Both the position numbers and the translations under genes were made by a program. The notes below the pieces were generated by a model. That model saw nothing but the letters and a program-made list of their open reading frames with translations, was not told the DNA's origin and did not search any database. From NCBI GenBank assembly GCA_948560265.1, contig CAOXTD010000010.1, forward strand, positions 29,463 through 58,511: a stretch of DNA of 29,049 bases, written 5' to 3'. Of the stretch, positions 8,552-16,677 are shown piece by piece (within the stretch, counting starts at the first letter, position 1; each line of letters starts with the position of its first letter). This stretch comes from an uncultured Clostridia bacterium. Lineage in GTDB: Bacteria > Bacillota > Clostridia > TANB77 > CAG-508.

Positions 8552-9497
8552 TAGCTTTTTCCTCCTCGTCCTTCTCTTCTTTGCTTTCCATAATTTTATT
8601 AATTACTAATCTTTCTATAATCATTAAAATATTACTCATAAGCCAATATAAAGCAAGACCAAGTGGTGCAATAACAGCAATCATAACTGACATAATTGGC
8701 ATCATATAAGTCATGCTTTTATTCATTGCCTGCATTTGATCCATTGGATCTGGTTCTTCCTTTACTTCTCCATTTTCCATCACAATTTCTTCTTTTTTCT
8801 TTTTCTTCTTGTTTTGCGTCGCTGTTGTTAATCGAATAGAAATAAAGGAAGTAATAACATATAAACCTGGAATGATATATACTCTCCAATCATTTAAACT
8901 CTGTGTTGGAACTTTGCTTAAATCAATTCCTAAAAATTCCATATTGAGTCTTAATTGATTATAATCGTTCTTTTTCTCTTCTAATTCTTCTCTATTTCCT
9001 ACATCATCTTGCTTTAGCTGTTCTTCTATTTCTTGATATTTTGTTTCAGCATAATCTAATACACTAATTTGTACATAACTATTATTAGGATTAAATTCAC
9101 TTTCTTTCATTTCATTTGTATATGTTTCAATAATTTGTGAATCAATACGCTTCATATAAGTAAGTGGTTGACTAACAAGCCAAAATACAGATAAAATGAT
9201 TACTAATTGTAATATAGATGTTAAACACCCACTAAAAGGACTCATTTTTTCTCTTTGATATAATTCAATTGTTTCTTGATTTAATTTTTCTGGATTGTTC
9301 TTATATTTTTTTTGAATTTCTGCCATTTTTTCTTGAAGCATAGCAGATTTCTTCATAGATTTTTGTTGCTTTATTGTAATAGGTATTAATATTACTCTTA
9401 ATAAAACTGAGAAAATAATAATTGCAACACCATAATTATTAACTAACCCATATAACCAATTTAATATATAACCAAATAATTCTGAGATAAATCCCAT
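8544..9497 (-). CDS. yidC: YidC/SpoIIIJ-type membrane protein insertase
   Basis: YidC inserts membrane proteins alone or with SecYEG. The 317-residue protein has the Gram-positive form. Hydrophobic N-terminal segments (about 5-42) contain the conserved substrate-contact arginine R34 (LLRVILIPI), followed by a basic cytoplasmic hairpin rich in K, Q and E. A transmembrane segment with SGCLTSILQLVIILSVFWLV comes next, then a long charged loop (about 120-200) and two or three C-terminal segments ending LGLALYWLMSNILMII. The tail is highly charged (KEEKDEEEK). There is no clear lipoprotein cysteine at the N terminus. Confidence 0.95.
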   Translation of the reverse strand: MGFISELFGYILNWLYGLVNNYGVAIIIFSVLLRVILIPITIKQQKSMKKSAMLQEKMAEIQKKYKNNPEKLNQETIELYQREKMSPFSGCLTSILQLVIILSVFWLVSQPLTYMKRIDSQIIETYTNEMKESEFNPNNSYVQISVLDYAETKYQEIEEQLKQDDVGNREELEEKKNDYNQLRLNMEFLGIDLSKVPTQSLNDWRVYIIPGLYVITSFISIRLTTATQNKKKKKKEEIVMENGEVKEEPDPMDQMQAMNKSMTYMMPIMSVMIAVIAPLGLALYWLMSNILMIIERLVINKIMESKEEKDEEEKANG

Positions 9498-9516
9498 AAA
9501 ATCCTCCTAGTCTCTT

Positions 9517-9735
9517 CTAATTTAAAGGGTCATATCCACCTTTTGCAAAAGGATGACATCTTAATACTCTCTTTATTCCCAGCCATACTCCCTTAATACA
9601 CCCATACTTTCGTATCGCTTGTACCATATATTCTGAACAACTCGGATAAAATTTACAATGAACCCCTTTCGCTTGAAAAAGCGGTGAAATTTTCTTCTGA
9701 TATCCTCTTAGCACCCAAATACAAATTTTTTTCAT
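9517..9735 (-). CDS. yidD: YidD membrane-protein insertion efficiency factor
   Basis: This is a 72-residue protein of the YidD family, membrane-associated and reported to assist YidC-dependent insertion. It has the N-terminal amphipathic helix WVLRGYQKKISPL, the cysteine motif CKFYPSCSEY (27-36), and the C-terminal RCHPFAKGGYDPL (59-71). The ATG overlaps the rnpA stop by four bases, so it is translationally coupled to rnpA. The gene lies 19 bases before yidC in the usual order. Confidence 0.95.
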   Translation of the reverse strand: MKKICIWVLRGYQKKISPLFQAKGVHCKFYPSCSEYMVQAIRKYGCIKGVWLGIKRVLRCHPFAKGGYDPLN

Positions 9736-10073
9736 AGCAATATCCCCGCCTTCGAAAAAATAAATTTCATATCTTGGCTAATTATATGAAAATCAAGTTG
9801 TTCTATTGGTACCTTTTTGTTCCATAAAAAAACAATATGATATCCTTGTTTCAGGTCTTTTGAAAGTAAGCGATAACTTTCTCTAATCTTTCTTTTTATA
9901 TTGTTCCTTCTTACAGCATGGTATGCTTTACTGGAAATAGCAATTCCTATGCAGTTTATCTCTTCTCTACTTGGCATAATATAAATTGTAATTTGCTTTC
10001 CTATATAGAACTTTCCTTTATTTAAAACATTTTGAAATTCATAATTCTTTTTTAGTGTTTTCATCTTTTTCAT
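9732..10073 (-). CDS. rnpA: RNase P protein component
   Basis: RnpA is the protein cofactor of ribonuclease P, which matures tRNA 5' ends. The 113-residue protein is basic and has the RNR signature as RRNNIKRKIRE (55-65). The N-terminal MKTLKKNYEFQNVLNKGK is typical of the family. No strong Shine-Dalgarno is visible at either of two candidate ATG codons (10073 or 10064), so the exact start is open. It lies 93 bases after rpmH with a terminator-like hairpin between them, and overlaps yidD. Confidence 0.95.
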   Translation of the reverse strand: MKKMKTLKKNYEFQNVLNKGKFYIGKQITIYIMPSREEINCIGIAISSKAYHAVRRNNIKRKIRESYRLLSKDLKQGYHIVFLWNKKVPIEQLDFHIISQDMKFIFSKAGILL

Positions 10074-10129
10074 TTAAATCACTCAATTCAGTCCATAAAT
10101 AATTGTCCAATTATTATGTAGTGTATAAC

Positions 10130-10158
10130 AAAAAGAGCCACAATTTAATACGTGACTC
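10130..10158 (-). terminator. Attenuator/terminator between rpmH and rnpA
   Basis: On the minus strand GAGTCAC (10152-10158) pairs with GTGGCTC (10135-10141) with one G-U pair and is followed by TTTTTGTT. Partial termination here would make abundant rpmH mRNA and less rnpA mRNA. Confidence 0.65.
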
Positions 10159-10166
10159 CTTATGTC

Positions 10167-10301
10167 TTAAGCACTTAGTTTTTTTCTACCTTTTGCACGT
10201 CTTGCTTTTAGTACATTTCTTCCAGATTTTGTTTGCATTCTTTTCATAAATCCGTGTTCTTTTTGCTCTTGTCTCTTTTTTGGTTGATATGTTCTTTTCA
10301 T
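10167..10301 (-). CDS. rpmH: 50S ribosomal protein L34
   Basis: L34 is a 44-residue, strongly basic component of the large ribosomal subunit. The start MKRTYQPKKRQ, the centre HGFMKRMQTKSGRNVLKARR and the end KGRKKLSA fit the family throughout. The ATG at 10299-10301 is chosen because AGGAGGTG lies seven bases upstream; an in-frame ATG 18 codons earlier would add a non-family extension. It is the first gene of the rpmH-rnpA-yidD-yidC-jag operon, with a near-consensus promoter about 75 bases upstream. Confidence 0.97.
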   Translation of the reverse strand: MKRTYQPKKRQEQKEHGFMKRMQTKSGRNVLKARRAKGRKKLSA

Positions 10302-10383
10302 TTTAGCACCTCCTACTTTCGCAATTAGTCTTTCTATTTTATTTTGCATATGCAAAACAATTCACCTTTATATAAGCTTTACT

Positions 10384-10413
10384 ATTATACACCCACAAAT
10401 ATAATTATGTCAA
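10384..10413 (-). promoter_or_regulatory. Consensus promoter of the rpmH operon
   Basis: On the minus strand a perfect TTGACA (10408-10413) and a perfect TATAAT (10384-10389) are separated by 18 bases. It is divergent from the dnaA promoter, about 30 bases away. Confidence 0.85.
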
Positions 10414-10441
10414 TATTTTCAAAAGAATTTTTTTAATAGTA

Positions 10442-10471
10442 TTGACGAATAGATTATGTTTTTGATATGAT
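10442..10471 (+). promoter_or_regulatory. dnaA promoter
   Basis: TTGACG (10442-10447) and TATGAT (10466-10471) are separated by 18 bases. Transcription would start near 10478, giving a leader of nearly 200 bases that carries three DnaA boxes, as expected for autoregulation by DnaA. Confidence 0.7.
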
Positions 10472-10589
10472 ATACAAGTATAGGGAAATCAGCTTTTCAG
10501 CAATTTTCCAATATAAAAATATTTTAATTCAAAAGATTATGTCAATTTTTTTGATTTTTTGTTTATTTTTAAAGGATTATTCAGTTTAC

Positions 10590-10621
10590 TTATGCACAAT
10601 TGTGGATAACTTTGTGGATAA
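10590..10621. other. oriC: oriC, upstream DnaA-box cluster
   Basis: Three DnaA boxes lie within 32 bases: TTATGCACA on plus (10590-10598) and two perfect TTATCCACA on minus (10601-10609 and 10613-10621). They sit about 55 bases before the dnaA start, in the leader of its mRNA. This matches the upstream half of the bipartite Bacillus-type origin. No other gene or structure is evident in 10422-10665 apart from the promoter and A+T-rich DNA. Confidence 0.9.
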
Positions 10622-10674
10622 CGTATACATAATCATTAGAAAATAACTTAGAATTTACTGGAAGGATGAAAAAA

Positions 10675-11004
10675 ATGCAAAGAGCAGAAATAGAAGAACT
10701 ACTTACTAAAGCGAAAGAATTATTAAAACCAGAGGTAACAGATATTGCTTATAAAACATGGATTGTGCCTTTAGAAATTGATTCTATGGAAAATAATATG
10801 ATTACATTTCATGTAGCATTAGATGTACATAAAAATATGATAGAAGGAAGATACTCTGATTTAATAAAAAATACCTTTGCTTTTTTAACTCATATTGATT
10901 ATGATATTACTGTCATTTCAGACGAGCAATTAAAAGCAACTGGTGAATTACTTCCTAGCCAAACCAATCATACTTCTAGTATTCCAAATCGGAATGATTT
11001 ATAG
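10675..11004 (+). CDS. dnaA: DnaA domains I-II (5' part of frameshifted dnaA)
   Basis: This encodes 109 residues of the replication initiator DnaA. Domain I is recognisable: MQRAEIEELLTKAKELLK, the tryptophan in AYKTWIVPLE, and HVALDVHKNMIEGRYSDLIK. A low-complexity domain II linker follows and the frame ends at TAG (11002-11004). The ATG at 10675 is preferred over one three codons earlier because GGAAGGA then has proper spacing. The missing domains III-IV continue at once in the +1 frame. Removing one T from the TTT run at 10998-11000 joins the halves into a protein of about 455 residues, the normal DnaA length. Confidence 0.9.
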   Translation: MQRAEIEELLTKAKELLKPEVTDIAYKTWIVPLEIDSMENNMITFHVALDVHKNMIEGRYSDLIKNTFAFLTHIDYDITVISDEQLKATGELLPSQTNHTSSIPNRNDL

Positions 11005-12037
11005 TAAATCTAACTTAAATCCTAAATATACATTTGATAGCTTTGTAGTGGGGGAAAATAATCGTTTTGCGCACGCTGCTGCTTTAGCCGTATCAGAAGC
11101 TCCCGGAACAGCTTATAATCCTTTATTTTTATATGGTGGAGTAGGACTTGGAAAAACACACTTAATGCATTCTATTGGAAATGAAATTTTAAAACAAAAT
11201 AGAAATTTTAATGTATTATATGTTACTTCTGAAAAATTTACAAATCATTTAATCGCTTCTATTAAAGAAGGAAAAATGGAAAATTTCCGCAACATATACA
11301 GAAATATTGATGTTTTATTAATTGATGATATCCAATTTTTAGCTGGAAAAGAGAGAAATCAGGAAGAATTTTTTCATACTTTTAATGCACTACATGAAGC
11401 AGGAAAACAAATTATTCTTTCAAGTGATAGACCACCAAGAGATATTCAACCGCTAGAAGACCGACTTAGAACCCGTTTTGAATGGGGCTTAATCGCTGAT
11501 ATTTCTAATCCTGATTATGAAACTCGTATGGCTATTCTACAAAAAAAGGCACAATTAGATGGTCTGATTATAGATAATGATATTTTATCTAATATTGCTA
11601 CTAAAATAGATACCAATATTAGAGAATTAGAAGGTGTTTTAAATAGATTAGTCGCAATGTCTACATTAAAAAATAAACCATTTACCATTGCTTTATCAGA
11701 AGAAGCTATTAGTGACGTTGTATCACATAAAAATAGAGTCCTTTCAGTAGAATATATCCAAGAAGTAGTTGCAAAATATTTTGATGTTACTTTAGATGAT
11801 TTAAAAGGTTCTAGAAGATCCAGTGATGTTGTATTTCCAAGACAAATTGCAATGTATTTATGCAAAAATGTAGCACAAATTTCATTTCCTAAAATAGGAC
11901 AAGCTTTTGGGAAAAGAGACCATTCTACTGTAATGCATGCCTGCGAAAAAATTGAAAAAGAATTAAAAGAAAACTCTAATACAAAACTAATTGTGGAAAC
12001 TGTGAAAAACTCTCTTTTTTCAGATAATGACATTTAA
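10994..12037 (+). CDS. dnaA: DnaA domains III-IV (3' part of frameshifted dnaA)
   Basis: This encodes the AAA+ and DNA-binding domains of DnaA. LNPKYTFDSFVVGENNRFA opens domain III. Walker A GGVGLGKTH, Walker B VLLIDDIQFL, the sensor SSDRPP and the arginine-finger region LEDRLRTRFEWG follow. Domain IV carries PRQIAMYLCKNV and the DnaA-box recognition signature KRDHSTVMHACEKI. The frame has no good ribosome binding site of its own; the ATG given lies at the junction and 10943 is another in-frame choice. It is best read as one gene with the 109-residue frame upstream, split by an insertion error, a real mutation or, less likely, recoding. Confidence 0.9.
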   Translation: MIYSKSNLNPKYTFDSFVVGENNRFAHAAALAVSEAPGTAYNPLFLYGGVGLGKTHLMHSIGNEILKQNRNFNVLYVTSEKFTNHLIASIKEGKMENFRNIYRNIDVLLIDDIQFLAGKERNQEEFFHTFNALHEAGKQIILSSDRPPRDIQPLEDRLRTRFEWGLIADISNPDYETRMAILQKKAQLDGLIIDNDILSNIATKIDTNIRELEGVLNRLVAMSTLKNKPFTIALSEEAISDVVSHKNRVLSVEYIQEVVAKYFDVTLDDLKGSRRSSDVVFPRQIAMYLCKNVAQISFPKIGQAFGKRDHSTVMHACEKIEKELKENSNTKLIVETVKNSLFSDNDI

Positions 12038-12132
12038 ATCAATAGAAAGAAAGATTTTTTAAAATCTATGTTTTCTAAAATACTTGTTTGAAAAATGATT
12101 TTCAATCTTTCCCTACGGAAGCCTTACAAAGA

Positions 12133-12297
12133 ATATCCACAATCCCCTGTGAATTTCTTGTTGATAAGATGTTGATAAAATATTTTCCACAAAGCAAATT
12201 GGAAACTGTAAATAACTTTTCTATTTATCCACAAAGTTATCAACAAAAATTTTACTACGGATAACAATGCTTAAAGCACTTTTCCACACAATCCACA
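12133..12297. other. oriC: oriC, downstream DnaA-box cluster
   Basis: Between dnaA and dnaN there is one perfect box TTATCCACA (12225-12233, plus). There are also at least six one-mismatch boxes: ATATCCACA 12133-12141, TGTTGATAA 12159-12167 and 12170-12178 (minus orientation), TTTTCCACA 12183-12191 and 12280-12288, and TTATCAACA 12237-12245. A two-mismatch site lies at 12289-12297. The last two abut directly and lead into the DnaA-trios and A+T-rich DNA, as expected at the unwinding side of a bipartite origin. Confidence 0.9.
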
Positions 12298-12301
12298 ATA
12301 C

Positions 12302-12345
12302 TTACTATTACTACTACTAATAATATTTATTTAATATATAAAAAA
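12302..12345. other. oriC: DnaA-trio run and DNA unwinding element
   Basis: Plus-strand triplets TTA CTA TTA CTA CTA CTA (12302-12319) correspond on the complementary strand to six uninterrupted 3'-(G/A)AT-5' DnaA-trios. They begin five bases after the last DnaA box. An almost pure A/T stretch follows (12320-12345) and ends at the dnaN ribosome binding site. By analogy with Bacillus subtilis this is where DnaA opens the duplex. Confidence 0.8.
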
Positions 12346-12360
12346 GGAGACGAAACAAAA

Positions 12361-13479
12361 ATGAAAATTGTTTGTGACAAGGATATAATCCTTAAAGCTA
12401 TTAATTCCGTAACAAAAGCGGTTGCTTCTAAAACAACAATGCCTATATTAGAAGGAATATTAATTCAAACAAATGATAACCAAATTAAATTCACTACTTA
12501 CGATTTAGAGATAGGAATAGAATACATTATGGAATGTGAAGTACAAGAACAAGGTGCTACAGTAGTAAATGCCATCATGTTTAGCGAAATCATTCGAAGA
12601 CTTCCAGATAGTGAAATTCATATTACCATTAATGAAAATAATTTATTAGTTATTGAATGTGAAGGCTCATTATATAAATTAGCAACGATGAATCCAGAAG
12701 AATTTCCTGAACTTCCTAAAATTGATATTGAAAATTCTATTCAAATGGAACAAAATAGCTTAAAAGATATGGTTAGAAAAACAATCTTTGCAGTTAGTAC
12801 AGAAGAAAATAGACCTATCTTTACAGGTTGCTTATTTGAAATAAAGAACAATAAGTTAAATGTAGTGGCGGTAGACGGATTTAGACTAGCTTGGAAAAGT
12901 AAATATTTAGAAAATGAAGTAAATGATTTTTCAGCTGTTATTCCAGGAAGAACTCTAAATGAAATTAACAAGATTTTAACAGATTCTTTTGATGTAATTA
13001 AAATAGGTGTTGCTAAAAATCAAGCCTTATTTGAAATGGAAAATTGTAAAATTGTTACTCGTTTATTAGATGGGGAATTTTTGAACTATGCAAGTGTGAT
13101 TCCTGAGAATTGGGAAACTAGAATTAGAGTGGATAAGAATTCACTTCAAAACTGTTTTGAAAGAGTAAGCCTAATTTCAGCATCTAGTATAGAAAAGGAA
13201 AAGAAGTATCCTGTTAAAGTAAATGTAGAAATAGGAAAAGTAACCATTTCTTGTACAAACCAAACAGGAGATGCTAAAGAAGAAATGTTTGTAGAGACGG
13301 AAGGACAAAACCTAGAAGCAGGTTTTAACCCTAAATATTTCTTAGATGCTTTACGTGCTATTGATGATCCAGAAGTTTTTGTTGATTTTGGTACAAGCAT
13401 TTCACCTTGTATTGTTAGACCAACAGAAGAAAATGGAGATTATATTTATATGGTACTTCCTATTAGAATGAAAGAGTAA
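12361..13479 (+). CDS. dnaN: DNA polymerase III beta subunit (sliding clamp)
   Basis: DnaN is the ring-shaped processivity clamp of the replicative polymerase. The 372-residue protein has the normal length and three-domain make-up. It begins MKIVCDKDIILKAINSVTKAV, contains the clamp motif AVDGFRLAWK in the middle domain, and ends with the family-typical YMVLPIRM. AAAGGAG lies upstream of the ATG. It follows dnaA across the origin spacer and is followed after 33 bases by recF. Confidence 0.97.
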   Translation: MKIVCDKDIILKAINSVTKAVASKTTMPILEGILIQTNDNQIKFTTYDLEIGIEYIMECEVQEQGATVVNAIMFSEIIRRLPDSEIHITINENNLLVIECEGSLYKLATMNPEEFPELPKIDIENSIQMEQNSLKDMVRKTIFAVSTEENRPIFTGCLFEIKNNKLNVVAVDGFRLAWKSKYLENEVNDFSAVIPGRTLNEINKILTDSFDVIKIGVAKNQALFEMENCKIVTRLLDGEFLNYASVIPENWETRIRVDKNSLQNCFERVSLISASSIEKEKKYPVKVNVEIGKVTISCTNQTGDAKEEMFVETEGQNLEAGFNPKYFLDALRAIDDPEVFVDFGTSISPCIVRPTEENGDYIYMVLPIRMKE

Positions 13480-13512
13480 TTTAGAATGATTCATTAAGAA
13501 AAAAGGGATAAA

Positions 13513-14589
13513 ATGTATATAGAAAAATTGAATTTAAAGAATTTTCGCAATTATGAAGAGCAGGAGATAACTTTAAATCCACATATTAATATTTTTTATG
13601 GGGATAATGCACAAGGGAAGACGAATATATTAGAAGCTATTTTTATAGGAGGTTTTGGTAAATCCTTTCGAACTTCTAAAGAAAAAGAAATGATAGAACT
13701 ACAAAAAGATTTTTTAGAAGTAGGAATTCAGTATCAAAAATCAGATAGAGATGGAAAAATTAAAATACAAATTGCTTCAAAAAAACAAATAGAAGTAAAT
13801 GGCATAAAAATAAAGAAGTTAAGTGAATTAATGGGAAACTTGAATTTAGTTATTTTTACTCCAGATGATATTCAAATACTAAAAAATGGACCAGCAGAAA
13901 GACGTCGTTTTTTAGATATGATGATAGGGCAACTTAGACCGAATTATGTGCATAATTTAAATAATTATTTAAAGACATTAGAACAGAGAAATCAATATTT
14001 AAGACAAATACAAGAAGAACATAAGCCAGAGGAAATGTTGGAAATTTGGGACGAAAAGTTAGCCGAATATGCAGAGATTATTTGCAATTACAGAAGAGAA
14101 TTTATGGAGAAGATAAAAGAAGAAATTGCTAAAATTCATCCAAAGATAACAGAAGATAATGAAATATTAACTTTAAATTATGTGACAGAATGTGACCAAA
14201 AGGAAAGATATCTAGAATTATTAAAACAAAGAAGAAAATTAGATATTATTAAAGGGTATACAACAAAGGGGATTCATAGAGATGATTTTCAAGTTTTTAT
14301 TAATGACAAAGAAATTGGAATTTATGGTTCACAAGGACAAAATAGAACTGCAATATTGACTTTAAAAATAGCAGAACTTTATGTCATTGAGCAAGAAATA
14401 GGGGAGTTTCCAATTTTACTATTAGATGATTTTATGTCTGAATTAGATGAGAAAAGAAGAAAAAGTTTTTTACAATATATCCAAGAAACACAAGTGATTA
14501 TTACTTGTACAGATAAAATGGAATTAGAAAAATTAGAACTAGGAAAAGATTATCAGTTGTTTCAAGTGAAAAAGGGAAAAGTAAGTTAA
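13513..14589 (+). CDS. recF: RecF, recombinational repair ATPase
   Basis: RecF with RecO and RecR loads RecA at single-strand gaps. The 358-residue SMC-like ATPase has N-terminal YIEKLNLKNFRNYEE, Walker A GDNAQGKT (30-37), the ABC-type signature GSQGQNRT (272-279) and Walker B ILLLDDFMSELD (301-312). GGGAT just upstream is a modest ribosome binding site. The gene follows dnaN with only 33 bases between, so the S4-domain gene rlbA (yaaA), which sits here in many Bacillota, is missing. The ATP-binding and signature residues are intact. Confidence 0.95.
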   Translation: MYIEKLNLKNFRNYEEQEITLNPHINIFYGDNAQGKTNILEAIFIGGFGKSFRTSKEKEMIELQKDFLEVGIQYQKSDRDGKIKIQIASKKQIEVNGIKIKKLSELMGNLNLVIFTPDDIQILKNGPAERRRFLDMMIGQLRPNYVHNLNNYLKTLEQRNQYLRQIQEEHKPEEMLEIWDEKLAEYAEIICNYRREFMEKIKEEIAKIHPKITEDNEILTLNYVTECDQKERYLELLKQRRKLDIIKGYTTKGIHRDDFQVFINDKEIGIYGSQGQNRTAILTLKIAELYVIEQEIGEFPILLLDDFMSELDEKRRKSFLQYIQETQVIITCTDKMELEKLELGKDYQLFQVKKGKVS

Positions 14590-14595
14590 AAATAC

Positions 14596-14625
14596 TTGCA
14601 AAAATAAAGTAATTAGTGATAAGAT
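14596..14625 (+). promoter_or_regulatory. Predicted gyrB promoter
   Basis: TTGCAA (14596-14601) and TAAGAT (14620-14625) are separated by 18 bases, followed by a short leader with GGAGG at 14641-14645 and the gyrB ATG at 14655. Confidence 0.55.
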
Positions 14626-14654
14626 GTGAAGAGAAAACACGGAGGTTTTAACAA

Positions 14655-16583
14655 ATGGAAAAATTTGAACACGAGTACAAAGCAGACCAAATCCAAGTAT
14701 TAGAAGGATTAGAAGCTGTAAGAAAAAGACCTGGTATGTATATTGGTAGTGTATCGATTAGAGGATTACACCACTTAGTATATGAAATTGTAGATAACTG
14801 TGTAGATGAAGCTCTAGCTGGATATTGTACAGAAATTAATGTACAAATAGAACCAGGAAATATTATTTGTGTAGAAGATAATGGTAGAGGAATTCCTGTT
14901 GACATTCACCCAAAAACAAAAATATCTGCAGCAGAAACAGTTTATACAAAACTTCATGCTGGTGGAAAGTTTGGTGGTGATAGTGGATATAAAGTGTCTG
15001 GTGGACTTCATGGTGTAGGTGCATCAGTAGTAAATGCTTTATCTAATTGGACAGAAGTTACCATTCAAAGAGATGGCGGAGTTTATCAAATGAAATTTGA
15101 AAGAGGAAGAACAGTTGAACCTTTAACTAGAATAGGAGATTCTAAAACAACAGGAACTAAAGTTAGATTTTTAGCAGATGATACCATTTTTGAAACATTA
15201 GAATATGAATATGAAGTGCTAGAAAATAGATTTAGAGAAATGGCTTTTTTAACCAAAGGACTAAAAATTACAATTACTGATACAAGAGATGCGGAAAATA
15301 CTAAAAAAGCTGAATTCCACTTTGAAGGTGGTCTAAAGTCATTTGTTGAATATTTAAGCAAAAATAAAGAGAAAATTCATGAAACTCCAATCTATATTGA
15401 AAAAGATGGAGATGTTCCAGTTGAAATTGCTTTTCAATATACAACAGCTTATTCCGAAAATATTTATACTTTTGTTAATAACATTAATACGATTGAAGGT
15501 GGAACTCACTTAGAGGGATTTAAAAGAGGGCTAACAAAAGCATTTAACGATTATGCAAGAAGTCATAATTTAATTAAAGAAAAGGACCCTAATTTATTAG
15601 GTGAAGATATACGTGAAGGAATTACAGCGGTTGTTTCCGTTAAAGTAAAAGAACCTCAATTTGAAGGACAAACTAAAACAAAATTAGGAAATAGTAATGT
15701 AACTGGTATTGTTTCTAGCATGGTAAATGATGCTTTATCTACTTTCTTAGAGGAAAATCCAGGAGTGGGAAAATCTATTTTAGAGAAATGTATTAATGCA
15801 TCACGTGCAAGAGAAGCTGCAAGAAAAGCAAGGGAGTTAGTAAGAAGAAAAAGTGCATTAGAGACATCTACATTACCAGGAAAATTAGCTGATTGTAGTA
15901 GCAAAAATCCAGAAGAGTGCGAAGTATATATTGTGGAGGGTGACTCTGCAGGAGGAAGTGCAAAACAAGGAAGAGATAGAAAATTCCAAGCAATTTTACC
16001 TTTATGGGGAAAAATGCTTAATGTAGAAAAATCTAGAGCAGACAAAATTTACAACAATGATAAATTACAACCAGTTATCTTGGCAGTTGGTGCAGGTATA
16101 GGAAAAGATTTTGATGTTAGCAAAATTCGTTATGGAAAAGTTATCATTATGGCAGATGCCGATGTTGATGGTGCTCACATTAGAACATTATTATTAACTT
16201 TCTTCTTTAGATATATGAGACCATTAATTGAAAATGGTAATGTATATTTAGCACAACCACCACTTTTCAAATTGTTCAAAAAAGGTATGGAAGATATCTA
16301 TTGGTATGAAGATGATTTGACAGGTGCTTTCAAAATACTAGAAGAAAGAGGAATTCCAAGAGAACAAGTTAGTATTCAAAGATATAAAGGTCTTGGGGAA
16401 ATGAACCCAGAACAATTATGGGAAACTACAATGGATCCAGAAAGACGTATTTTAGTAAAAGTAACGATGGAAGATGCAATGAAAGCAGATGAAATATTTA
16501 CTTTACTTATGGGGGATGAAATTGAACCAAGAAGAAAATTCATTGAAGCAAATGCGAAATATGTAAAGAATCTAGATGTATAA
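14655..16583 (+). CDS. gyrB: DNA gyrase subunit B
   Basis: GyrB supplies the ATPase and part of the DNA-cleavage core of gyrase, which introduces negative supercoils. The 642-residue protein has the GHKL ATPase motifs with catalytic E44 and N48 (YEIVDNCVDEALAG), D75 in EDNGRGIP, and SGGLHGVGASVVNALS. The TOPRIM domain has E428 in EGDSAGGSAKQG and the metal-binding DADVDGAH (D501, D503, D505). The C terminus IEANAKYVKNLDV is typical. In the TOPRIM segment LPLWGKMLNVEK a tryptophan replaces the usual K or R. The length is that of a gyrase rather than the shorter ParE type. Confidence 0.97.
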   Translation: MEKFEHEYKADQIQVLEGLEAVRKRPGMYIGSVSIRGLHHLVYEIVDNCVDEALAGYCTEINVQIEPGNIICVEDNGRGIPVDIHPKTKISAAETVYTKLHAGGKFGGDSGYKVSGGLHGVGASVVNALSNWTEVTIQRDGGVYQMKFERGRTVEPLTRIGDSKTTGTKVRFLADDTIFETLEYEYEVLENRFREMAFLTKGLKITITDTRDAENTKKAEFHFEGGLKSFVEYLSKNKEKIHETPIYIEKDGDVPVEIAFQYTTAYSENIYTFVNNINTIEGGTHLEGFKRGLTKAFNDYARSHNLIKEKDPNLLGEDIREGITAVVSVKVKEPQFEGQTKTKLGNSNVTGIVSSMVNDALSTFLEENPGVGKSILEKCINASRAREAARKARELVRRKSALETSTLPGKLADCSSKNPEECEVYIVEGDSAGGSAKQGRDRKFQAILPLWGKMLNVEKSRADKIYNNDKLQPVILAVGAGIGKDFDVSKIRYGKVIIMADADVDGAHIRTLLLTFFFRYMRPLIENGNVYLAQPPLFKLFKKGMEDIYWYEDDLTGAFKILEERGIPREQVSIQRYKGLGEMNPEQLWETTMDPERRILVKVTMEDAMKADEIFTLLMGDEIEPRRKFIEANAKYVKNLDV

Positions 16584-16585
16584 TT

Positions 16586-16619
16586 AATAGCAGGTAAGGA
16601 GGAAACCTTACCTGCTATT
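16586..16619 (+). terminator. Strong hairpin after gyrB
   Basis: A perfect 14-bp stem (16586-16599 with 16606-16619) with a 6-base loop begins two bases after the gyrB stop codon. It lacks a clear U-tract, so it may act as a 3'-end stabiliser or a weak terminator. Confidence 0.6.
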
Positions 16620-16620
16620 C

Positions 16621-16677
16621 ACTGCCTTAAGGCAGTATATAATGGTTTGTAAGAGCTAAAGCTCTAACACAACCATT
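16621..16677. repeat. Palindrome plus second hairpin
   Basis: ACTGCCTTAAGGCAGT (16621-16636) is a perfect 16-base palindrome. Four bases later AATGGTT...AGAGC pairs with GCTCT...AACCATT (16641-16677) with small internal bulges. Together with the gyrB hairpin this makes three consecutive stem-loops in about 90 bases. Confidence 0.6.

Noticed and set aside
11515..12033. A 172-residue minus-strand frame inside dnaA
   Set aside because: It lies opposite conserved DnaA domain III-IV sequence and has no ribosome binding site or recognisable domain.
15802..15807. CACGTG core inside gyrB as a possible parS site
   Set aside because: The flanks (GCAT and CAAG) do not match TGTTTCACGTGAAACA, and the bases are explained by coding for a conserved SRAREAA segment of GyrB. 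No better parS was found in the window.
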